From contig CM066922.1 of the NCBI GenBank assembly GCA_033964015.1, positions 1,070,856 to 1,134,855 on the forward strand: 64,000 nt of DNA, in the 5' to 3' direction. The position numbers were made by a program, and so were the translations under genes. This DNA comes from Scolanthus callimorphus (Eukaryota > Cnidaria > Anthozoa > Actiniaria > Edwardsiidae). The notes under the pieces were generated by a model. That model saw nothing but the letters and a program-made list of their open reading frames with translations. It was not told where the DNA came from and did not search any database. Shown in pieces: positions 47,973 to 59,000 of this stretch. Each line of letters begins with the position of its first letter. The stretch's first letter is position 1.

Positions 47973-48565
47973 CTGCCAACAATCTCCCTAACTTGGTACT
48001 TACAAAAGCCCAACAATCTCCCTAACTTGGTTGTCCTGGTGCCCGTGTCCATACCCTGCAACTCTGTTATTAGTCTATCTATGTCTATCTATTTCTGCTA
48101 TGTCTATGTAACCAAAGTACTCATATGAAACAATCCCCAACCAAAAGTCATATGAAACAATCCCCAACCAGTCGTTTTTCAACACCTCACGGCCAACACC
48201 ATATTTGGAATCATTTACCTTATAAGGAAGTGGCAGAAGATCCTCTTTTAAAAAAAATTTCGGCAAATGTAGCAAGAAAACTGTGAAATTTTGAATGAAA
48301 ACTTCTCCACCATTGATTTGGGCTAGGTAACCACGCTAAAATAGCCCACAGCTAGCCCGCGCGACTCGATCCAGTCCTCCCAAGTGCATTCAGCAAAAAC
48401 GACAATGATTCATTGATATGTTGAAGTACCGCGATCAGCCAGCCAACAGTCTCCCTAACTTGGTACTTACAAAAGCCCAACAATCTCCCTAACTTGGTAC
48501 TTACGTATAGGACAACTGGTTTGTCCTGGTGCACGTGTCCATCCCCTGCAACACTGGTACACGTT
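47973..48565. repeat. CAACAATCTCCCTAACTTGGT repeat cluster
   Basis: CAATCTCCCTAACTTGGTAC followed by TTACAAAAGCCC and TTGTCCTGGTGC-type sequence occurs twice (47973-48070 and 48441-48565), each with internal doubling. Between them TCATATGAAACAATCCCCAA is repeated in tandem (48121-48170). CTCCCTAACTTGAT also appears at about 248-262. Confidence 0.65.
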
Positions 48566-48699
48566 CTCTGTTATCAGTCTATCAACATCACGATACGCTT
48601 TGTAGTAATACCTCCTAGAAAAGGTCCAAATGCGCACAATCAGCTTACTCTCTGCACTCAGAAGCTTTTTGAAGCTCGTTATATAGCCCTGCATTAGTC

Positions 48700-48897
48700 T
48701 CCCAGCTCGTCACTCGCGGGAGAAGCTCTAGAGACAGCCGTCATTGACGCGTGCGTCATGCCCGGCAAGTTTTGTTCGGTGTCGTTCTGCGCATGCTCAA
48801 ACGTTCAAGGTCAGCCAATCAGCGGAGGCCCTCAAATGGCTGTCACCAGAGCCTCCATCGCCAGGTGACGAATTTGGGAGCTCTGGGTACGAGAATG
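48700..48897. repeat. GCTCTGGNTACGAGA repeat family copy
   Basis: AGCTCGTCACTCGCGGGAGA at the left, ATGGCTGTCACCAGAGCC inside and GAGCTCTGGGTACGAGAATG at the right match the family described at 36240-36411. Confidence 0.6.
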
Positions 48898-49308
48898 GGT
48901 TGATATGTGGGAAACGCGCAGGGAACGACGCAATCGCAGTACTTTACTAGCAATCGCAATACAAACAATGGCTTCACCTGTTCCTCCAGGGTTAGTCGAG
49001 TTTTGGGGATAGGAGAGGGGAATTTGCAAGGTTTTAAGGGGGCTGTGACATGGCGAAAACGAGGACTTCCCCGAGGGCCCACGCGCCTCCGGGAAATAAG
49101 CAACATTCCAACTGTTCCAATCCTTCCAAAACCTTCCCCTTGTAACCTGGGGACGAACGCGGGCTAGGGCGATGACAAATACATGCTATAATATTCTAAT
49201 TATTTGCTATTTATCTAGCTTGTTTTGATTTCTTTCGAGTCGCCATCTTTGGGTTGCACGTTGCATGATCTTTGAGAATGCAGAGAAAATGGCGCTGGTT
49301 TATAAACC

Positions 49309-49437
49309 AGGGAATTTCTGCAGAAACCTATTCATGGGAAAAGTTGAATTTCCCATGGCAGAAGAATGTGAATTGTTGGGAATTCAACATGGTGAAAGTC
49401 GAACACTTCCCATTCTTGTATCTTACTGCAGGTTTCA
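49309..49437. mobile_element. Foldback element GGGAATTTCTGCAGAAACC, second copy
   Basis: GGGAATTTCTGCAGAAACCT, TCATGGGAAAAGTTGAATTT and CGAACACTTCCCAT match the element at 34259-34427. The right end is degraded (TACTGCAGGTTT). Confidence 0.65.
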
Positions 49438-49680
49438 TAATTCTGCAAGCTCTGCACTGGTTAATCAGGGGTGTATCTGTATGTACGCCAAAGAAGCACT
49501 GCCGTCCAAATTTTTTTGTGTAGTGTGGACATGGTCTAATAAGAAGAAAACATTGCCTCGTGAGTTACAAAGACATGTCACACGCAGCAATTTTGCTCAG
49601 AATGTTGCGAAAAGTAGAAATCAAGTCTATTTTTTCTGCAACTCGCAACGCAACATTTCGTTGCATTGCCGCGGTATTTC

Positions 49681-49830
49681 AAACCCCGTCCACACTACAC
49701 CGTTTTCAAACGAAAACGGATACTTTTTGCGTTTTCAAAAAGATTTGCGTCCACACTTATCGTTTTCGTATCTTCGCCCGCCCACACTACAACGCGTATC
49801 CGTACGAAAACGCCGTTATGCATTCAGTGC
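49681..49830. repeat. CCCCGTCCACACTACACCGTT repeat, copy 1
   Basis: CCGTCCACACTACACCGTTT, TCAAACGAAAACGGATACTT and AAAAAGATTTGCGTCC recur at 62430-62530. It is distantly like the MITE at 24564-24900. Confidence 0.6.
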
Positions 49831-50239
49831 GCATGCTCAAATAAGCTCAACGCATGCGCATTTCGATCTGTGGGTCCGCGAAATTAGTCGGCATATCAAG
49901 ATAAATGTGTCGCTTTTGTCAATGCCAATCCGTGCGTGACGCGGGCTACCTGTGTAGTTATTTCCGGGCTCCTGGGGACCAAAATAAGTTGGAGGCCTAC
50001 ACGAACAACGTTTCTCTCCAAAATCTGCAAGTTTTGACGAACTTTTTGACAATTTAGGTTACGAAATAAGCTACGAAAACTTCTGGAACTCCAAATATGG
50101 TAAGTAGAAACTTCCATATAAGGAAATTTTAGAAAACGACACATTTCAACGAGAACTATCTTGATATGCTTTGCTGTGGTGACGTCATCGTTTTCAAATA
50201 GCATAATTGCTATAATTGCCTCGTGTGACATTAGTCCCG

Positions 50240-53200
50240 GGGTGGCTTCAAATACAAAAGGCCTCGATACGCCCCTGGTTACTTAAAAACCTGGACGGTT
50301 ATTTAGCGTATTTCTTGTGAATTGAACTTGATTTAAGGTAACTAAATTAACCCTAAAATCGTGACACTGCCCCTTTAAGAACTTTAGGAGCGGTAGAATT
50401 TTACAGTTCATCCCACGGCCTCTTGTCTGGCCTTTCGTGCTGCCACTTCACAATACTTGGCAAGCAATGTCGGTAGTTTTAAAAATGAAAGATAAGTTGA
50501 ACTTGTGTTATGACCTCAATAACTATGTTTTAGCTTCCATACATCAAAAACCTTTAAATAGACAGAACCCTTATATTAGTTCAAAAAAAAGTGTCAAAGC
50601 CTCCGTGAAATCACCCAGAGCGGTTCACTCGAGTTTGATATTGACGGAAGCCAATCTGCGGTTTGTTAGTTGGTGTAGAGTTCACAGAATTGACCGATCC
50701 CCGCAATTTAGTAGTCAGGCGATGATTTGGTATTCACGCTAAATGTTCACGCTAGAATACCCAAACTATGAAATCCTGAAAATTTTGGAGTATTTTAGGA
50801 GAAAAGTTATAGGCCGCTAAAGTTTCGTATTTTCAGAGACGTTGCATGAAGCTCGGGCAAAATCCGTGCGACTCCAAAACATTATAAAATATGCAACTTT
50901 AGAGGCCTTTATAACTTCGCTCCAAATTAGCGTATTACTCCCAAACTTTCAGAATATCTTAGATATTGAAAAGAAAATTGCGGCATTGTCCAACTTATAT
51001 GCGGGGATCGGTCAATTATGAAAGTTGCAGTAACATATACTGTATATAGATGGCGATGTCGTGCACTATGCTATCGAAGCTGTAATAAAAATTAAAATCC
51101 TCTAGTGACTATTATAGGATTTTTTAGTTTATAATATCTTTCTCTTCGGTCAAACAAAAAAAGAATAAAGCCCGGTTGATAATCTCCAAAAGTGGCGAAG
51201 TTCTCGCTAACGAAACTTAGTCGCCTACGAAGGCTTTAAATGACAGAGTTTGAGTGAAAACTGGAATGGGAATTTAAGCCAAGAGTGGTCGCTAGCAGAG
51301 CTCGACTGTAAATGATTCTGGGCCAGTAAAATACAATGTATTTGAATCATGGCCCTGGTATCTAAAAAAAGATAACCCGAGTAACGTGGTAACGTAGCTC
51401 GGAGAATTATGATTGGTTATTTTTTTTTACCTTGGTACGTATCGGTAGCAGGGGTTCTGGGAACACGCCCCAACTAATATCTGCACCATGTTGTACCTTA
51501 CTCTCAGCTCGCTAACGGTTTGTCGGACAGTCCGCTGTCTTGTGAATGTACACACATTTAGTCTAGAAAATAACACAAACAAAGCCTTATATATCATACG
51601 TTTAGGCGCACGGGAAAATACTGGCTACCTGGAGTCTCACTTGGGGATTTAATAAAGTATTAGACTTTTTCTTGAATTTGTCGCGAGGATTGTCGTGCGC
51701 ACGCCGTGAAATTTGAAAAACAATGCTAGTGTAAACATGTTGGTATGTCTGCGCGATCTTGGCGATTTTTGTCGCATATTTGATCGCATTGGTTTCAAAC
51801 AAAGAATGGTTATTTTGACAAAGATTACACAGAATTCGCACTGAATTTACATCTCACTAATACTACCGATTTTTAACTGTAATTCGCGCGCGATTGAAAA
51901 CAGTTGCGACAGAATGCGACCAAACTGCAAAAAAAAAGATGGATCTAGGGGGAGGGTGTATGTGTGTCATGGGGAATGGGGTCAATGGGGGACTTTTCGT
52001 GGATTTATTGTCGATCACGACTAGAAAATATGAAGTAATACATAATAACTAATAATGTAATTCGATTTAAAATGATCTGAGTGGATTTCAAATGATCTGA
52101 CTGTAGTGAAACCAATCTCAAGTGATTCCACCATTTCTGAATAAAACCTATATAAGAGTGATTACCAATTACTCAGGACGCTTTATAATAGATATACATA
52201 ATATTTACATTTGGGATTTCCCTTCCTTAAGTTGTCTAATATTTATTTAAATCAAATTTATAGATCCACCCTTGGAAGGGAGACAAAACAAGCGTCTTGC
52301 CGCTGACGGCTGCAGGATGCATAGTTTCTCGCATTATTAGCACGCGATTCAGTTGAGCTGTGGATTTTGGCCCTTGATGCAGACCACAAATCGCCCTGCT
52401 TACTAAGAGACTTGCCAAGAAGTCTCAAGAGTTAAAGACAACAATTGCAAATTGAGCAATACGAAAGACGGGGGCTGAAATCCCCCCCCCCCCTCCTCGA
52501 AAAAAAAAGATTGTTTCCATACATTTATTGTAAACAAATACTCAATTTTTAACCCTTACATGTATAGCCCTGACTGAAGTCGATTATTAACGTCCGTAAC
52601 GTTTGTATAAAAAGCTTAATGTACTCGATCGCTGGGACTGGCACTTGCAGATAATGTAAGTATGCAGAAGGGCATTGAAGACTTCAAGCAGTGCCTTCTA
52701 TCAGGGAATATGATAGCCATGTGTGCATTATCATAGCTACTTTCCAGACTCTAGTACAACAAGCTGTTTGCGTTACTTTGTCAGCAGCCGGGCACGTTTT
52801 GTTCAAATTAAAAAGGCATTCAGCTGCTGATGTGCGTAAATGATGAAAGCGCTCAGTTATACATCGAAATACAATGAGGAATCATCAACGACCTATGTTC
52901 TCTTTATGCCTAATTTCACTTACAAAAAAACGTATCGATAACGGAAACGTGCGGTTTATTTTACTAAAGGAGGATTCCGTAATTTCCTTCTTCTTTTCGA
53001 TCCTAATTGAGATGGGGTTAGTGAAACAATTCTCCGCTCTCGTCCACGGGATTTCCACGACTTTCCCTGATACTCAATTTAACCACCATAAAAAAATAAT
53101 AAAGTCAAGATTTTGCTGTGGCGATTCTTTCTAAAATCGTGACGCTTGTGGTCATGGCAGAGACCCAGTGCTTCCGGCGTATACCACAAACAACAAACAG

Positions 53201-54640
53201 TCACGAAGTTTTCCATGGACTTAAACTCGGATATTTTCTAACTTCCAAAGAGTATTTACGTTTGAAAGCTTCCAATAAACCTCTTAACATCGCTGAAAAT
53301 TAGCTCTTACAACTGATACTGCTCAAAGGATTTCCAGTTTCTAACGTCCCCCGCGTGGTGAAGTTTATTTTAAATGCCATCCTGCGTTGACAGCAAGGCC
53401 ATCTTTTCAAGCTGGTGACCGCGCGCTTCTATTTGACAAGAGGCGATTTATCGCTGCTCAAAGTTCTTTTAGCCACTAATGCTCATCCAAAGCGCTCTGA
53501 GGTTTAAGGGCTACACATGCATTAACCAGGCACTATATTTTACAATCGCATATTCCACATTAGAACCCCTAATGCCTTTTCTCGGGGTAGTTGAATTGTA
53601 TACTGAATTATGCAGCGTTCCGATGCCGCTAATGAAAAGAGTATGGGAGGATTCTAGTCGGCATATGTGTTTAGTTCACAGAAACCCATGACTAGACTTC
53701 AATTTCCTTCTCAAACTAATTCGGTTAAATCCCCAGTGTCGACAAAGCTTTCATCTCAAAAGCCACAGACACTGTTCAAGTAACAGCAGAACCTTTCAGA
53801 ACCGACAGAGGATGCGCCTAACGATTAACCTCTGTCGCTTCATTCTATCAACGGAGCAATAATATCTGATAGCTCTGAATCGAAGTTTCTTTTCTCACAT
53901 CTTACCTTCCAGGGCGAAGCTCTTGCGCTAGTACAGTCCTACTTGATATAGCGATCGTATAGATTACTATAATACAGTGGAATAATCTTAGAAATAGTCC
54001 TGTAGCTACAGGCATTATAGTTGTTAATGCGGTTCTATGGTTGAATCTTCTTGGGATATTGCGTTCTCTGACGCGAACTCTTCTGTTTGAGATATATAAA
54101 CCGTGAGCTACGTAAACATGTGAACTGATATCTGGACTGTTGTGTGAATCATATCTGTACTTTCAAGTGGTCGTGTCACGAAGTAAACAGCTTCAGATTA
54201 AACTGAGTTCGATCTCTCACCCCTACAGATGATAGGGATTTGTGAACGAGCAAGGGCTGGGTCGAGTTGCTGCTGGGATATTTTGTGCGCCTGCGAGACA
54301 TCGAAATTTGATTGAGACTCATTGAGACAAGAATCGAATCGATTGAGAGAGAAGAAGAGGTTGAGTCGGGTTGAGCACTGTTAAAGGTACCGTGCTAGCA
54401 GACGTTTCTTTCTGTCGGTCCTTTATTAGCTACAGAGTAGCAAACTTGTTCGAGTGTCTGGAATTTCGCGTGGTAGTTTTAGCATATAGTGCTTTGATTC
54501 CATACGCGCGAACAACTTTGCTAGTAGCCAGGGGTTTTAGAGCTCAGAAGGAGGAGTTAGTGAATTATGAACTCAAACCTTCTTCCTGGGTACCTTACGG
54601 ACCTTAGTGAGACGGTTACAACAGCGCTCTTTGAAAGTTT
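50240..54640. other. Gene-poor stretch
   Basis: Apart from dispersed repeat B around 50610-51030, I see no gene or structured element that I can support. The short ORFs carry no family motif. Poly-C (52482-52492) and poly-A runs lie near 52480-52510. Confidence 0.4.
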
Positions 54641-54690
54641 AATTGCCGCTTTCGCCTTTGTCACGGCGCCGCCATTTTGTTTCCAGAATG

Positions 54691-54987
54691 GCCCGGCGCG
54701 GCAAAGCAGAAAAAAGCAATGAGCCAACTTTTGGTTCTAAAACAAATAAGGAGTACTTATTGGTAGCTGGTCAACTTTTGTACCATAAATCGCAGCATCA
54801 GGCTTCGCTTTCCAACATTAGCAAAACCTGCACGCTAGATGGCGCTTGCGTGACAAAGGCGAATGTAATGTGGGGCTTCGTGTTCGAAGCACTAAACTAC
54901 AAATACACTGACATGATTGGGGTCGCGCCCTGCAAAGTAGGCTTACACCCCCGTGCTGAAAACAACTTAACAACGCACAACTCATAA
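54691..54987 (+). other. Possible small ORF, function unknown
   Basis: From ATG at about 54691 the frame MARRGKAEKSNEPTFGSKTN runs about 98 codons to a stop at 54987. Composition is not low complexity, and it includes KNVMW-like and two Cys-containing segments. No domain, signal peptide or splice context is recognised. The preceding CGCCATTTTG is typical of transposon ends in this window, so it may be repeat-derived. Confidence 0.2.
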
Positions 54988-55399
54988 TATAGACATCAGT
55001 TTTATTGCTGAGATAAAGGGTTAAAGTCTTGGTTTTTGTCCATCAAACACTCACGTCCTTACATGACCTGAAACAGACGTCAAGAAGAAGAAACGTAACA
55101 TCAGATGACGACAATACTCATGAGGGTTTCGCGGAGCTTGCGCATGACGTAAAGCGCGAAGGGAAAGAAGAATGAGAAGAAGAGGAGGGGCAAGCAAAGA
55201 AAGTAATGAGAGAAATAGTTGCGGCGTCGGATGGGGGAGAGTATAAGGGTGTCATTTCATTTAAGGTATTTTGATGAGAAGATGTCTGTGATAGGGGCTA
55301 AATCGGTAGAGTATCTTAATCGGTCTGGGGTAGGGTATGAAATTTATGTCCCAAAGCAGCACGGACAAAATTCTCGTAATACCACTTTGGTCTGCTTAC

Positions 55400-55622
55400 G
55401 CCTGGTGCACACTTGCGACATAACGACATAAGAAAAATGTCACGCGACCAAAATTTAGTGGTTTCAAGAAGTTGAAGTCGTCAATAAATAACATAAGATT
55501 GCTTTGGTGAAGTAGTCTAATGAAGATTCATGGAAAATATTTATTGTTTTAATTATTTTCCCGTACTTTTTTCGTTGCAACATAACGTCCTTATGTCGTT
55601 ATGTCGCTAGTGTGCACCAGGC
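55400..55622. mobile_element. MITE GCCTGGTGCACAC downstream of the protease
   Basis: GCCTGGTGCACACTTGCGAC followed by ATAACGACATAAG is inverted at the right end (CTTATGTCGTTATGTCGCTA, GTGTGCACCAGGC). The arms are about 35 bp. Confidence 0.75.
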
Positions 55623-55729
55623 TTTAGCGTGTTTGATGTTATTGAACAAAGAAAATTGTTTATAAAATATGATCCAGAAAACACAGCGGCAATGCGTTCG
55701 CATTCCATAAATCGCAATGCAATCTTACC

Positions 55730-56055
55730 CTATATTCCAGTTCTTTGTCGAATCCAGTTCCTGTGCCAGCTGATACGTGCAAAGACGGTGTAGAAATCCG
55801 TCCTGCACATCTTGTGGCCCCAACTGACGGCTCCTCGTAACACCCATCGCCCACCCTCGTTACACACGAATGGACCGCCGCTGTCACCTTGGCAACCGCC
55901 GGCACCCCCTTGTCCTCCGGCGCAGATCATTGAGTTGGTGTCCACACGCATCATCTGACCATTTTTATTGGCGCAATAGTTGTCATAGGCAACAGGGAGT
56001 CGAGCTTGTTGGAGGACATTCGCCGCATATCCTCCGCCACGCATACGCCCCCAGC
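55730..56055 (-). CDS. Serine protease, exon 4 (catalytic Ser)
   Basis: This terminal exon begins after ...ACAAAAG|GC and completes the Gly-Trp-Gly of the T/S-G-W-G motif ([20 protein letters not shown]). It carries [20 protein letters not shown] with the active-site serine, then AVSWG and the family's final helix [10 protein letters not shown] before the stop. By chymotrypsin numbering, position 189 is Gly, 216 Gly and about 226 Thr, so there is no Asp189 and trypsin-like cleavage is unlikely. Confidence 0.87.
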
Positions 56056-59000
56056 CTTTTGTAGGAAATAGGTAACAATTGCTCGCCTAGGTCTCCGTGA
56101 ATATCCGAAATAGTCTCGACTTCTCGGTGACATTTCCTCGATGATAGATAGACATTTGCCGATGTTCACGGAGCCCTGAGGCCTGAAGATTTTTGCACAG
56201 AGAACTTTTTTTATAATGCGTTCAATATTCTCAACTAAAACTTTGTATTTCGACCTTCCAACAGCTAAAACGTACTTCACAATTTTTAAAAGTTTTATAT
56301 GAAATGAAATTTTCACAAAGAAAGCACTCGATTTCCGTACTAGATAACGGAACAAGAAATGAAACCGGACCCACGTTCTAAAGAAAAGAATTTTAAAAGA
56401 ACAGAAGAGGAAATGAAAACAAGAAAGCAAAAAAGGTTTGGTTCTCATCGTGCAAAAACTCCAAGTGGAATATAAACTCTGCTAGACATAAGAAGCTGAA
56501 GGATTCACATAACAGTCTGCTTTATAAACCATAATGTTGCTAGCGACTGACCACTGACCGGTGATGTAGCATGTTGTGCCGGCCGCTATTCGGCTACCCC
56601 CTTGAGGCAGACACACAGGACGAACGGCGCGATTGATTGGACAGGCTTGGCCAAGCGAAGAAGGGTCAGATCATTCCGGAAGTGGTTAAAGCTGAATCCT
56701 CTGTGCTGGTACAGGTGAGACACACGGTGTACACGTTGGGCCTCTGTTCGGCGACCTGTGCGCCAGTGAGCTCCTAGAATAATAATAATAGAGCCACAAC
56801 ATATCAAGATAGTTCCCTTGAAAAAGTGTCGACATTCTCCAACTTCCTTATAAGGAAATATCTGCATACCATATTTGGAATCCCAGTAAGTTTTTCACTA
56901 TTTCTATTTTGGCTTAGAAAGCTTAGAACTCGACCAAAACTCAAATATACTCGAGGAAACATGCTATGTGCATTTTCCACTGTGTTGTTCACGGTCAAGA
57001 GCCTGGCAACAAGGTAGACAAGATACCACAGGAAGCCCGGTCAATCTCTAGAAAGGCGACACTACTATCTTGATATGATCGCTTCCCCGTTGAAATTTTC
57101 AAAATAGTTTTTGATTGCGCCGGCTAGCACAGTCTATTGGTCACAACGGCAATATTGGCTTAGGGACCGGTCATTATTTATCGCCTGGGGGGGGGGGGGG
57201 GGGGAGTCAGCGGATTTTAGGTAATACAAGGTCAAAATGCAGTGATCCTCCCTCTATAAGTACAATGATTAACGTAATCCCCCCTCAGAGTAGTTAAACG
57301 TTTTCGTGCCCCCCCCCCCACCCCTATTTGACCTAGTAGAAGACAATTTACAGATAGAGGGGATCGCATTTTTTTTTTTCGTTGCGCGCGAAGCGAGCCC
57401 GAATTTTGATAAACGCATTTCATCAAGCCTCAGAGAAAGTGTAGATGGGCATTCCGTTTTTTGTTTGTATAGTAAACAAATCCTGTAGGTTTTATTATTC
57501 ATGCGCGCAATTGCGCGCCGAAATGACGAAATTATTATTATTAATTTGCGTGAAGCGCGACCCAAATGACGAATTTCTATGCCTGTAACTTCGAACTCAC
57601 GCTTACTCTTCTCAGGCCTATCACTGCAGGGCATTTTTGGTAGAGTTTGTTTTTCCTCGGCAAGATGCACTTGTTCTTGTGAACGGTGCGAAGGTAGTGT
57701 CTTCGTTGCGTGAGCTGCCAAATACTATATTAGATTATATTCTTTACTTTAATTTTTATTATGTATTGAGTGAAGTGAAGTACAAAAATGCAAGTAGTGT
57801 CGTTCCAAGGGGTGGCATCCCCCAAGGGACAAGATTAGCCCCCTTATTGTTTGCAGTTCTTGTGAACAATCTGGCCATGACTGGCAAACTAGAGTGAAGT
57901 ATGTGGACGATCTGTCCGTGCTAGAGATAGTCCCACGATGTTCGCCCAGCCTACTACCGCATGTGGCGAGGGATATTTGTACTTATGCTACTAGTCATGG
58001 TATGAGGTTAAACGCTACCAAATGCAAAGAACTTCGCATAGATTTTCTTCAGTACAAACCCTCGACTCCACCCCCGTTACAAATATCAGGCCGTACGATC
58101 GAGCAGGTACCATCGTACAAGATGCTCGGGGTCCACCTGACTCACAATCTGTCGTGGTCAACACACTGCGACTATATTGTGAAAAAAGCACGCAAACGCC
58201 TCTATGCTCTTCGCGTCTTAAAAAAATCAGGCGTCCCTCCATCTGATCTAGTTCAAGTTTATTGTAGCTTGTTGCGACCTATTCTAGAATATGCATCTCC
58301 GGTGTGGGCCGGGCTCCCTATCGGTTTAGACCACTTAGTGGAGAGCGTGCAAAGATCGGCACTCCGCATTATTTTCCCATTTGTGTCTTATGAGTCGGCG
58401 CTCGAGGGCTGTGGCATACCTTCGCTGTCATCGCGGCGCGACGTGGCGTGTAGGAAATTTATTTCCAACATCAAGGAATCCGGTTTCCTTGCGCATCTTT
58501 TGCCGCAGCTCTCGAGGGTCGCTCAGGGTCGCTCACGGCTACGGCCTCAGGTCAGGCGCATCGCGCCTAGATCCCTGTTTGGCAAGAACGGACAGACTCG
58601 GTAACTTTGTTACGTATAGATATGTTTAAGTGTATTAGTTGTAATGTTTTTTCCATATTTTCTGTCTGTAAAATCTGACCTCCCTGTAATTTAGTGCTTA
58701 ACTACCAAAGGGCAAAATAAACTGATTATTTATTTATTTATTTTTATTTAAATGTTAGAGAATGTTACTGGAATAACTACTTAGAAAATTTCTTGTGGTC
58801 CCCCCTTTCAGGGCTTCAGGCTTTGAGAGATCCCCCCTTTCGCTCATCCCAAAATGAAGTGAAATGAAGTGATCCCCCCTAAAATCCTCTGCCCCCCCCC
58901 CTTTAGCCTATGCTAATGAGGTAACGGGATAACGGCAAGAGTAGTGAACTCATCAATCAGTTGTGGGGGAGGAGGGGGTGGGGCGAGGGGTGGTTGAAGG

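Noticed and set aside
49265..49939. 224-codon ORF on the plus strand
   Set aside because: It spans a foldback element and the CCGTCCACAC repeat. Its residues reflect these repeats and no domain is seen.
55951..56448. 165-codon ORF on the minus strand overlapping protease exon 4
   Set aside because: It is in a different frame from the protease and is mostly intron, so it is a shadow ORF.
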